Source: Streptomyces roseirectus (GTDB lineage: Bacteria; Actinomycetota; Actinomycetes; Streptomycetales; Streptomycetaceae). From it: a DNA stretch of 64,000 nucleotides. Under the pieces are notes generated by a model, which worked only from the letters and a program-made list of their open reading frames with translations, made no database searches and was not told the DNA's origin. Location of the stretch: the NCBI RefSeq assembly GCF_014489635.1, contig NZ_CP060828.1, forward strand, positions 2,294,001 to 2,358,000. Direction: 5' to 3'. The position numbers and the translations under genes were made by a program. The stretch's first letter is position 1. Each line of letters begins with the position of its first letter. Positions 1 to 7,937 of the stretch are shown in pieces.

Positions 1-3000
1 ACTCGCGGTCCACGCTGCGCATCGAGTTGAGGGTCTCCCACAGGCCGTAGCGCTGCTCGAACACCTTGAGCAGGTTGTGCTGGCCCTTGCCCTGGCTGCG
101 GTAGTAGAGGTCCTTGCCCTCGGCTGCGGCGGTGCCGGCCTGCCGGTACCAGTCGTCCAGGAGGTAGCCGAGTTCGGCCCGTACATCGGCGCGTACGGTG
201 TCGGCTCCCGCGGCTCCGTACTCGGCGGTCGCGGCACGCTCGGCCAGGGTGTCGGCGATCCGCCCCGCCTCCTCCTTGTGGTCGGTGATGCGTCCGGCCC
301 GGTTCTCGGCGGCCAGGCCGAGCCGGTGGCGGACCAGGATGACCAGCGCGGCGTGCAGGGCGCGGCGGCGGGCGGGCAGCGACCAGGGAGTGACGCTGGC
401 GGGTTCGACGTAGCGGTAGAGCGCCCGGTGGTAGTCCATGAAGGTCTCGTAGTGGGACCGGTCGCGCGGGCGTGTGGCGTTGAAGTAGGTGACGACGAGT
501 CCGGGCACCCGGTGACGGCCGACGCGGCTGGTGGCCTGGATGTACTCGGCGGTGGTCTTGGGCTGACCCTGCATGAGCATGTACGCGAGCCGCTTCACGT
601 CGACGCCGACGGAGAGCATGTTGGTGCACGGCAGGAACGACACCGACTGGGGGTCCGTCCAGGGCTGTTCGAGGCGGTCGAGGAGGATGGGCTGCTCGGC
701 GCGCGGCAGGTTGCTGGTCAGCTCCTGTACGTCGCCGTCGCCGAGCGCGCGTACGCCGACGCCCTCGTCAAGTCCCCGGAGCTGGGCGGGGATGTCGTCA
801 CCGGCCGCGGTGACGGTACGGCCGAGCTCGCGCAGGCTGTGGTGGTAGGCGACCAGGGTCCAGTAGGCGTCGCGGTGTTCCTCGGGGAGCTGGTGAACGC
901 CCTGGAGCATGGCCGCGGTGGTGGCGACGGCGCCGCGGCCCGCGGTGTGGCCCTGTGCCATGACACCGAGGTAGAGACGGCCGGGGCTGCCGGTGTCGGG
1001 GACGGCGAAGAAGCTGTCGCGGGCGTCGAGTCCGGACGGCGGAAAGAGCTGGACGTCCTGGTGGTGCAGGGCGCGGACCTGTTCGGCGGAACGCCGGATG
1101 GTGGCCGTGGCGGCGACGATCTTGGGCGGGCGGCCGTCGGGGTCGGTGCAGAGCTCCAGGACGGCCGCCTCGTAGAGGCCGACCGTGGTGCCGAGCGGTC
1201 CGGTGAGCAGGTGCAGCTCGTCCTGGATGATCAGGGACGGGGGCCGGTGGCCGGTGCCCGCGCCGAAGAGGCGGCCGGAGTCGGGCTCCCAGGCGAGGCG
1301 GGCGAACTTGTCGACGGTGCCGAGGACGAACGTGGGCGGATCCTCGTAGAGGTGCTGGTCGACGACGGCGACGGGCAGGACGTCGTGGAAGGCGCACTCG
1401 TCGCGGGTGCAGTGGAAGGCAAACTCGTCGGCCTCGGCGCGGACTCCGTAGTCGGAGCGGACGCTGGACCAGGTGGGTGGCAGGATGCGGGTGCCACACC
1501 ATGGGCAGCGATCGAGGATGAAGACGTCCTCGGGGTGGCTGGCCGCGCGCTGCTCGTCGAAGGCGACTTTGGCCGCCTCGAACTTGTTCGGGGTGGTGGT
1601 GTCACCGACCCACAGGCCGATGGTGATGGGTTCACCACCGAGGCCGAGTCCGGGTTCGGTGCGGCGGAGGTGCTCCAGGGCGCAGATCGTGGTGGCGGCG
1701 CGCTGGAACTGCTGGGTGGTGAGCAGGCTGAGCGTGTAGCGGCTGATCACGGTGGTCCCGCCGCCCTCGCCGCGGATCCGACGCAGGGCGATGGTGAAGG
1801 CCGCCAAGAGCAGATAGGCCTCGGTCTTGCCACCACCGGTGGGGAACCAGATCAGGTCGGTGGTGTCGCGATCCTGGTGGCCGGGATCGGCGACGCCGTC
1901 GAGGGCGAGGAGGAAGAAGGCGAGCTGGAAGGGGCGCCAGGTGGCTCCGAGGTCGACGGGCGGGTCGAGGGCCACGGCATTGGAGCGGAGCCGTCTCTGC
2001 CCGGCATGGTCGGGGGCGGAGTGCCGCATCTGCAGCAGCATGGCGCGCTGGGCGATGCGGAAGGCGTCGAGGAGTTCGGGGCGGTCGGGGTCGCACAAGG
2101 TGCGCACGCCGGACTCGATGCGGGTGACGGCCTGGCGGACGCGAGCGAGGATCCGCTCGGCTGCCTCCCGTCCCCAATCCGGTACCTCGACCGAGCGCTG
2201 GCCCACGTACCAGGCGTGGTAGCTGGCGGCGAACTCGGCTAGCTCGTCCCGGAGTTGGTCCCTTCCGACGGCTGGGTCGGCCAGGTGGGAGATCGTGAGC
2301 GCGGGGGCGTCGAGCGGGCCGCCGGCCCGGACGGTGGGTACTTCGGCCCGGGGCAGAGCTTCACAGGTGAGGAGTTCGACACCACCATGTGCGCCGTGGT
2401 CCTCGCGGACGGCGCAGCCGTGACCGACCGCGTGGGTGACGACATGCCGGTACTGGAGGCGCAGTTCGCGTTCCTCGGGATCGCGGCTGGCGAGCCGCAC
2501 ACTGGGATACGGCAGCACGGCGCCGTCGGCGGGGCGGACGCTGAGCCGGCACTGGAACAGCATGTCGTCCCAGTCCGGCGCCTTGTCGTCGGCACCATCG
2601 TGATGCTTCTCGTTGACCAGGGCCACGGTGAGGAGGGTGCCCGCGCCGTAGGAGCGGCGGGTCAGCCGGACCTTGGCGCGGCCTTCGAAGACGGGCACCT
2701 CCTCCCGGTCGGGGCCGATCGTGTGGGCCTCGGGCGGGAGGGGGATGCGCTGCCAGCGTCGTCCGCGCCCGGGCTCGTTGCGCTGCGTCTCGTAGCGGGC
2801 GGCGGCACAGCTGACCTCGACGTTCACGGCATCGGTGTAGAAGCTGATACCGAGGGACGCGGGCAGCCAGCTGTTGGTCTCGGGCACGGGATCGGTGGCC
2901 AGGTCCACGTCGGGGGCGTCCTGCTCGGCACCGGGCGCCTCGGGGTCGTCGGCGGCGAGATCGAGCAGGCGTCGGCGGTCGGCCTGTTGCGGGTAGAGCG

Positions 3001-3112
3001 TGCCCATCAGGTACTGCCGGTCCGGCGGCGCGTCGAGCACCTCGCCGTCACCGCCGACGGGGCCGACGAGCTGGCGGGTGAGGTAGTCGACCAGCTCTTG
3101 GCGCGGATCCAT
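1..3112 (-). CDS. drmA: DrmA-like DISARM helicase (3' end outside the window)
   Basis: Large SF2 helicase, about 1037 codons visible, running off the left edge just after a conserved NSMRSVD motif near the family's C-terminus. The start is the ATG at 3112, preceded by AAGGAA. The N-terminus (LVGPVGG, PPDRQYLMGTLYPQ) matches the opening of DISARM DrmA proteins. A Walker A with core PTGGGKT lies near residue 422. A zinc cluster follows (CPWC, then CTRDEC), then a DEAH-like box reading QDELH near residue 629, and motif VI reading QATSRVGRHR near residue 855. DrmA with DrmB forms the core DNA-translocating complex of DISARM phage defence; drmB and drmC would be expected just left of the window. 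The gene lies 58 bp downstream of a sigma-70-family gene on the same strand. The helicase assignment is firm; the DISARM assignment rests on protein features because the partner genes are not visible. Confidence 0.72.
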   Translation of the reverse strand, partial: MDPRQELVDYLTRQLVGPVGGDGEVLDAPPDRQYLMGTLYPQQADRRRLLDLAADDPEAPGAEQDAPDVDLATDPVPETNSWLPASLGISFYTDAVNVEVSCAAARYETQRNEPGRGRRWQRIPLPPEAHTIGPDREEVPVFEGRAKVRLTRRSYGAGTLLTVALVNEKHHDGADDKAPDWDDMLFQCRLSVRPADGAVLPYPSVRLASRDPEERELRLQYRHVVTHAVGHGCAVREDHGAHGGVELLTCEALPRAEVPTVRAGGPLDAPALTISHLADPAVGRDQLRDELAEFAASYHAWYVGQRSVEVPDWGREAAERILARVRQAVTRIESGVRTLCDPDRPELLDAFRIAQRAMLLQMRHSAPDHAGQRRLRSNAVALDPPVDLGATWRPFQLAFFLLALDGVADPGHQDRDTTDLIWFPTGGGKTEAYLLLAAFTIALRRIRGEGGGTTVISRYTLSLLTTQQFQRAATTICALEHLRRTEPGLGLGGEPITIGLWVGDTTTPNKFEAAKVAFDEQRAASHPEDVFILDRCPWCGTRILPPTWSSVRSDYGVRAEADEFAFHCTRDECAFHDVLPVAVVDQHLYEDPPTFVLGTVDKFARLAWEPDSGRLFGAGTGHRPPSLIIQDELHLLTGPLGTTVGLYEAAVLELCTDPDGRPPKIVAATATIRRSAEQVRALHHQDVQLFPPSGLDARDSFFAVPDTGSPGRLYLGVMAQGHTAGRGAVATTAAMLQGVHQLPEEHRDAYWTLVAYHHSLRELGRTVTAAGDDIPAQLRGLDEGVGVRALGDGDVQELTSNLPRAEQPILLDRLEQPWTDPQSVSFLPCTNMLSVGVDVKRLAYMLMQGQPKTTAEYIQATSRVGRHRVPGLVVTYFNATRPRDRSHYETFMDYHRALYRYVEPASVTPWSLPARRRALHAALVILVRHRLGLAAENRAGRITDHKEEAGRIADTLAERAATAEYGAAGADTVRADVRAELGYLLDDWYRQAGTAAAEGKDLYYRSQGKGQHNLLKVFEQRYGLWETLNSMRSVDRE

Positions 3113-3170
3113 GTGCGTTCCTTCGGATGAGAGCGGAGAGCGGAACGGAGGCGGCGGTGTACGCCCGGGT

Positions 3171-4724
3171 TCAGGCGGGTAGGGGCACCAGGCCGTGGCG
3201 GGCCGCGTGACCGTAGAACTTCGCCCTGGCCTTGGATTCGATCTGGCGGATGCGCTCACGGGTGACTTTGAAGACGGCGCCGATCTCCTCCAACGTGTCC
3301 GGGTCGTCACCGTCGAGTCCGGTGCGCCGGACGAGCACATGCCGCTCGCGCTCGGAGAGTTCCTCCAGGACGATGCGCAGCCGTCCCAGCAACTCCTTGT
3401 GGATCAACACGGCGTCAGGGCTGGGCAGTCGGCTCGGCCCAATGATCAGGTCACCGAGCGCGGCATCATCGCTGATGATCCGGTCCAGGGAGTCGGTGGG
3501 ACGGCTGATTCTGCGCACCTCTTCTACTTCTGCAAAGGTCAAGCCGGTGACGTAGGCCACGTTGTCGATCGTCCTGGGACGGCCTTCGCCCAGAAGCTTG
3601 CGCTCGGCCACGGCGACCTTGCTCACCTTTTCGTGCATGTGTACGGGTATCCGAATGAGGGTGCCCTCGTCGGCGAGGGCCCGTGTGATGGCCTGCCTGA
3701 TCCACCAAGTCGCGTAGGTCGACAGCTTGTAGCCCTTGTCGATGTCGAATTTGCGGATGGCGCGCATCAGGCCAATGGTTCCGTGCTGGACGAGATCATC
3801 GACGTCCAGTCCCCGCCCCTGGTATCCCAGCGCGATCTTCCACACGAGCCGCTGGTTGTGTCGGACAAGGCCCTCGTAGGCCCGCCACTGCTCGCCGTCA
3901 CGGGGCAGCTCTGCGATCTCCTCCGCCGGAACATCGCGACTGAGACCGTCCGTCCCGCCCCGCAGGAGAACCGCGAGGCCGACCTCCTCATCCGCCTTGA
4001 GTACCACCTTGGCCGGGTTCCGGCACCACCGGTCCTCTTCCAGCACGACCCGGGCCGCACGGACGGCCTCGGCCAGCCTCTCGTCCATGACGGAAACGGC
4101 GGATCGAACGCGCTTCTTGCCGGTCGACGCTTTCGTGGGTACACGCGCCGCACCCGAGGACGGAGCCTTTGGGCGAATCCCACCGCCCTGCGCTGCTCGG
4201 GCGGACATACCCGGCGGGCCTGGACGGGTGATCGGAAAGCCGGCGGACAACTCGCGCCCCTCGGCGGGGTTCAGCCCGTGGAGCCGTACGACACCGTCGT
4301 ATGCGAGCTTGCTGACGGTGCCGTCGGCGTCGGTATAGCGGGCCAGCATCCGCCGGGCCTGGGCCAAGCGTCGGGCCGCTTCGCTGGGGACGGACACTGG
4401 ATCAGGGACGGTCTTCCGCTGCTGTCCCGGCGGCGGCACGGGCCGAGCGGTTTGCGCGTCCGGCACAGCGACCAGTGCCCCGACGGAGGTCCGATCCGGT
4501 TTCCGGCGCAACGGTTTCACATGAAGACCGACAGCGGCGAGCCCATCGCGCAGCCTTCGCTGTTGTTCGCCGCTTGTGAACCCGAGCCGGTCCGCCTCGA
4601 CGACGAAGGCCCGATGGCTCACGAAGCCCGAACGAGACGCAGAACGTCTCAACCTCTCAATGACCGAAGGCAACTCCGCCTCGATCGTGCGCCGTCTGGC
4701 CTCGGCCGTCGGCTCCCCACCCAT
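3171..4724 (-). CDS. Sigma-70 family factor heading the DISARM operon
   Basis: About 517 aa. The C-terminal half has the layout of a primary-type sigma factor. A region 1.2-like stretch (EEVGLAVLLRGG) is followed by region 2 (DLVQHGTIGLMRAIRKFDIDKGYKLSTYATWWIRQAI, here split as DLVQHGTIGLMRAIRKF and STYATWWIRQAI), region 3, and region 4 ending TRERIRQIESKARAKF. The first 75 residues (GFVSHRAFVVEADRLGF and following) resemble region 1.1. Between them is a proline/alanine-rich basic linker. The ATG at 4724 is preferred because GGGGGG precedes it; an in-frame GTG at 4736 is the alternative. The gene is the first in a unit with the DrmA-like helicase. Expected role: directing RNA polymerase to defence-island promoters, or sensing infection. 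The sigma fold is clear; the role is inference. Confidence 0.85.
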   Translation of the reverse strand: MGGEPTAEARRRTIEAELPSVIERLRRSASRSGFVSHRAFVVEADRLGFTSGEQQRRLRDGLAAVGLHVKPLRRKPDRTSVGALVAVPDAQTARPVPPPGQQRKTVPDPVSVPSEAARRLAQARRMLARYTDADGTVSKLAYDGVVRLHGLNPAEGRELSAGFPITRPGPPGMSARAAQGGGIRPKAPSSGAARVPTKASTGKKRVRSAVSVMDERLAEAVRAARVVLEEDRWCRNPAKVVLKADEEVGLAVLLRGGTDGLSRDVPAEEIAELPRDGEQWRAYEGLVRHNQRLVWKIALGYQGRGLDVDDLVQHGTIGLMRAIRKFDIDKGYKLSTYATWWIRQAITRALADEGTLIRIPVHMHEKVSKVAVAERKLLGEGRPRTIDNVAYVTGLTFAEVEEVRRISRPTDSLDRIISDDAALGDLIIGPSRLPSPDAVLIHKELLGRLRIVLEELSERERHVLVRRTGLDGDDPDTLEEIGAVFKVTRERIRQIESKARAKFYGHAARHGLVPLPA

Positions 4725-4790
4725 AGTGCCCCCCACTTGAGCGTTCGAGCACCCGGACTTCCAGCGAAGGGTCGGCCGAGCACAGCCAGC

Positions 4791-4820
4791 ACTCTAGGTC
4801 CTGCGCGTTTACAACGTCAA
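4791..4820 (-). promoter_or_regulatory. Predicted promoter of the sigma-factor gene
   Basis: On the minus strand a -35 box TTGACG (4820-4815) and a -10 box TAGAGT (4796-4791) are separated by 18 bp. This places transcription start near 4784, giving a leader of about 60 nt. The -35 box lies inside one of the paired palindromes described next. Confidence 0.55.
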
Positions 4821-4872
4821 CACACTCCGCTGATCTGTTTACACTTTTCACGGGTCACTTGACGACGTCAAC
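4807..4872. promoter_or_regulatory. Paired operator-like palindromes between sigma and mcrB
   Basis: Two copies of a 15-bp imperfect palindrome: GTTTACAACGTCAAC at 4807-4821 and CTTGACGACGTCAAC at 4858-4872. They start 51 bp apart, about five helical turns, in the same orientation. A half-site GTTTACAC lies between them at 4837-4844. The left copy covers the -35 box of the sigma gene; the right copy lies 52 bp before the mcrB start. This suits one dimeric regulator controlling both divergent units. Confidence 0.6.
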
Positions 4873-4923
4873 AGGTAGGGTGGGGGAATTGGCGCCGGCT
4901 TCACGACTCCCGGAAGGTCACCC

Positions 4924-6705
4924 GTGCCCCGACCCGAACTCCTCCCCGGCACTCCCGAGTTCCGCATCAAGCTCCCCAAGGGCGGTGAGGCGCGCGGGCA
5001 TCTGCTGGCCGAGTTCGGCGGCAACGGCACGCACAAGTTCCTGCTGCGGGAGGGTTCCCTGGTGGCCGCCGAGGCCTGGCCCGGGCTCGGCGACCACGCC
5101 CGCCGCAACCGCGCGGATCTGCGCGCGAGCGGCGGCCTCGTCGACGCGACGGCCGACCCCGGCCTGCCGAAGGACCAGCAACGGTGGAGGGCGGCCCGGG
5201 ACATCGAGTGCAACTCCTCCTCGGCCGCCGCCGCGCTCGTGTACGGCTACGACGCCTCCGGCCCGGAGTCCTGGCGCACCGAGGAGGGCCATCCGCTCGC
5301 CGACTATCTCTCCACCGGCTGGCGTGCCCCGCGCAAGGCATGGCTGGTGCGCGGCTCCAACGTCTCCGGGCACAACCTGGTGCGGCAGTTGTGGCTCCAG
5401 GAGGGACTCGTCTCGCTCGCGGGCGCGCATCTGCCGCCCATCGAGGAGACCGACCCGACCAAGAGCGCGCTGCGCCGCTTCGTCGAGGACGGATACGAGG
5501 GGGCGGCCTCGTACCACCAGAAGCGGGGCCTGGTCGACGAGTTGCACGCCTTTCTGACTCAGATGCGCGTCGGCGACGTCGTGGCCACCATCAGCGACGG
5601 TCTCCTGCACATCGGGCACGTCACCGGGGAGGCCGTACAGACCGCGTCGCCGGACGGGCTGTCCAATCTGCGGCGGACGGCCGCCTGGCGGTCAACCAGC
5701 CACCCGTACGAGGAACTGCCGGAGGAGCTGCAACAGAAGCTGTCCGTCCAGCATGACGTTGTCGATCTGACCGCTGTCCTGGACGCGCTGGACGAACTCA
5801 TGGGGCTGACGGACCACACGGCCCCCGTGGCGAGCGGGGAACTGACCTTGCCGGACATCACCGACGCCCTCGCCGCCGAACTCCTCGTCCACGACCGTGC
5901 GTGGCTGGAGGAGATGCGGGAACTGCTCATCGACGACCGACAGTTGGTTCTGTACGGCCCGCCCGGCACCGGCAAGACGTACCTGGCGATGAAACTGGCC
6001 GAGTTCCTCGGCGGCGGTCCGGAGCAGGTCAAGATCGTGCAGTTCCATCCCTCGTACGCCTATGAGGACTTCTTCGAGGGGTTCCGGCCCGTGGAGGATC
6101 CCGAGACGCGGGAGGTGGCCTTCCGGCTGACGGCCGGCCCGCTTCGGGAGCTCGCCGATCTCGCCTCCCGCGACGGCAACCGGCACATCCCGCACTTTCT
6201 GATCATCGATGAGATCAACCGCGCCAATCTGGCGAAGGTCTTCGGCGAGCTGTACTTCCTCCTGGAGTACCGGACGAAGTCGGTCCGACTCACCTACTCC
6301 GGGGACGACTTCGCGCTGCCGCCCAACCTCTTCGTGATCGGCACGATGAACACCGCAGACCGGTCGATCGCCCTTGTGGACGCGGCGATGCGGCGTCGCT
6401 TCGCGTTCGTGGAGCTGTCCCCACGTACCGAACCGACCGCCGGGCTGCTCGCCCGCTGGCTGAAGCGCGAGGGCAAGGACCTGGAGCCCGCCCGCCTGCT
6501 GGACGCCCTCAACGCCCGTGTCGACGAAGCCGACTTCGCCATCGGACCGTCGTACCTGATGAAGCCGGGCGTGTACCGCAACGGCGGCCTCGAACGGACG
6601 TGGCGCACAAAGATCCTGCCGCTGTTGGAGGAGTACCACTACGGCGAGGGCCTCGACGTCGCCGCCCGCTACGGTCTCGACGCCCTGCGCGAGCAGCGCC
6701 CGTGA
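4924..6705 (+). CDS. mcrB: McrB-like GTPase of a type IV (modified-DNA) restriction system
   Basis: 593 aa, GTG start with GGAAGG upstream. The C-terminal half is an McrB-type AAA+ motor. It has a Walker A GPPGTGKT at residues 345-352, Walker B FLIIDEIN with the acidic pair at 429-430, and the McrB signature GTMNTADRS near 473-481, followed by MRRRFAF with likely arginine fingers. The N-terminal 300 residues form the target-recognition part. Residues about 215-280 (RVGDVVATISDGLLHIGHVTG, here RVGDVVAT and LLHIGHVTG, then an RRTAAW segment and LPEELQQKLS) look like an EVE/PUA-type or SH3-like modified-base reader, which is inference. The stop overlaps the mcrC start as GTGA, so the two are translationally coupled. 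McrB translocates DNA with GTP and recruits the McrC nuclease. Confidence 0.9.
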   Translation: MPRPELLPGTPEFRIKLPKGGEARGHLLAEFGGNGTHKFLLREGSLVAAEAWPGLGDHARRNRADLRASGGLVDATADPGLPKDQQRWRAARDIECNSSSAAAALVYGYDASGPESWRTEEGHPLADYLSTGWRAPRKAWLVRGSNVSGHNLVRQLWLQEGLVSLAGAHLPPIEETDPTKSALRRFVEDGYEGAASYHQKRGLVDELHAFLTQMRVGDVVATISDGLLHIGHVTGEAVQTASPDGLSNLRRTAAWRSTSHPYEELPEELQQKLSVQHDVVDLTAVLDALDELMGLTDHTAPVASGELTLPDITDALAAELLVHDRAWLEEMRELLIDDRQLVLYGPPGTGKTYLAMKLAEFLGGGPEQVKIVQFHPSYAYEDFFEGFRPVEDPETREVAFRLTAGPLRELADLASRDGNRHIPHFLIIDEINRANLAKVFGELYFLLEYRTKSVRLTYSGDDFALPPNLFVIGTMNTADRSIALVDAAMRRRFAFVELSPRTEPTAGLLARWLKREGKDLEPARLLDALNARVDEADFAIGPSYLMKPGVYRNGGLERTWRTKILPLLEEYHYGEGLDVAARYGLDALREQRP

Positions 6706-7937
6706 CACTGCCCATGCCTGAGGTGTCGCTGCGCGAGTACGGGCCCGCCGTCTCCGTCGCGCTGGACACCGAGGCCGGGCGGGCCCTGGCCGCCTCCGGG
6801 ATCCTGCAGAGCGCGACCCCCGATCCAGGCCGTGACGGGCACTGGCTGCTGCGCGCGGGCAGCCGCGTCGGCGCCGTGCGCACGGCCGGCGGTCAGGTCG
6901 TACGGATCGTGCCCAAGACCCCGGTGAGCCGGCTGTTCTTCCTCCTCGGGTTCAGCCTCGACCCGGCCCGCGCCTGGCGCGACAGCGGCGAGGGCACCGT
7001 GGACACCGGTGCCTACGACGATGTCGTGCCCGCCCTCGCCCATGCCGTTGAGCGGCAGATCGACGGGGCCCTGCGCCAGGGTGTCCTCCAGGGCTACCGG
7101 GAGGTCGAGGAGACCGCGCTGGTCGTGCGCGGAAGGCTGCGTGAGGCCGAGCAGATCCGGCGGCACTTCGGCCGTACGCCGCCCGTGGAGATCGCCTACG
7201 ACGCGTACACCGCCGACACCGCCGAGAACCGCATCCTGCGCGCCGCGACCGAGCGGCTGCTGCGGCTGCCAGGTGTTCCTGGTGACGTCCGGCGGCGCCT
7301 AGCCCATCAACGGGTACGACTGGCCGGCGCACTGCCGTTGATACGGGGTCAGGATCTGCCGCGTTGGCAGCCGTCGCGTCTCAACTCCCGCTACCAGCCC
7401 GCGCTTCGGCTCGCGGAAGCCGTCCTGCGAGGCACCTCGCCGGAGCACCGGCCTGCCGGGGCCGCCCCGCTCGCCGTGGATGGCTTCCTGCTCGACATGA
7501 ACAAGCTGTTCGAGGACTTCGTGACCGTCGGCCTGCGCGAGGCGCTCAGGGAGCATGGTCTGACCGCGCGCCTCCAGGACCCCCATCACCTCGATGTCGC
7601 GGGTCGGGTGGGCATGCGCCCCGACTTGGTCGTCCGCACCGGTGACGGCCGTACCCCGCTCGCCGTCGTCGACGCCAAGTACAAGGTTGAGAAGGCCGAC
7701 GGGCTTCTCAACGCCGACCTGTACCAGGCACTCGCCTACGCCACAGTGCTCGGTCTGCGCGAGGCCCACCTGGTGTACGCGGCCGGACGGCAGCCCTTGC
7801 GCCGCCACGAAGTGTGCGGAACGGCCGTGCGAATTTATCAGCACAGCCTCGATCTCTCCCGCGAACCAGAACAACTCCTCACGGCTTTCCGGGAGATCGC
7901 CGGACGTCTGGCGTCCGGAAGAAGGGAAGGTATCTGA
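6702..7937 (+). CDS. mcrC: McrC-like endonuclease subunit
   Basis: 411 aa. The start is a GTG overlapping the mcrB stop (GTGA). The protein follows the McrC plan. A beta-rich N-terminal part (VVRIVPKT) is followed by an alpha-helical middle (ENRILRAATERLL) and a C-terminal PD-(D/E)XK nuclease. In the nuclease RPDLVV and AVVDAKYK supply the Asp and D-x-K residues, and NADLYQALAYA is the conserved following helix. McrC assembles with McrB hexamers and cuts DNA carrying modified bases. The stop overlaps the next start as TGATG, so three genes form one operon. Confidence 0.9.
   Translation: MTLPMPEVSLREYGPAVSVALDTEAGRALAASGILQSATPDPGRDGHWLLRAGSRVGAVRTAGGQVVRIVPKTPVSRLFFLLGFSLDPARAWRDSGEGTVDTGAYDDVVPALAHAVERQIDGALRQGVLQGYREVEETALVVRGRLREAEQIRRHFGRTPPVEIAYDAYTADTAENRILRAATERLLRLPGVPGDVRRRLAHQRVRLAGALPLIRGQDLPRWQPSRLNSRYQPALRLAEAVLRGTSPEHRPAGAAPLAVDGFLLDMNKLFEDFVTVGLREALREHGLTARLQDPHHLDVAGRVGMRPDLVVRTGDGRTPLAVVDAKYKVEKADGLLNADLYQALAYATVLGLREAHLVYAAGRQPLRRHEVCGTAVRIYQHSLDLSREPEQLLTAFREIAGRLASGRREGI

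Noticed and set aside
3195..4862. Long open frame on the plus strand opposite the sigma gene
   Set aside because: Antisense of a well-supported sigma-70 coding region and without its own ribosome-binding site.
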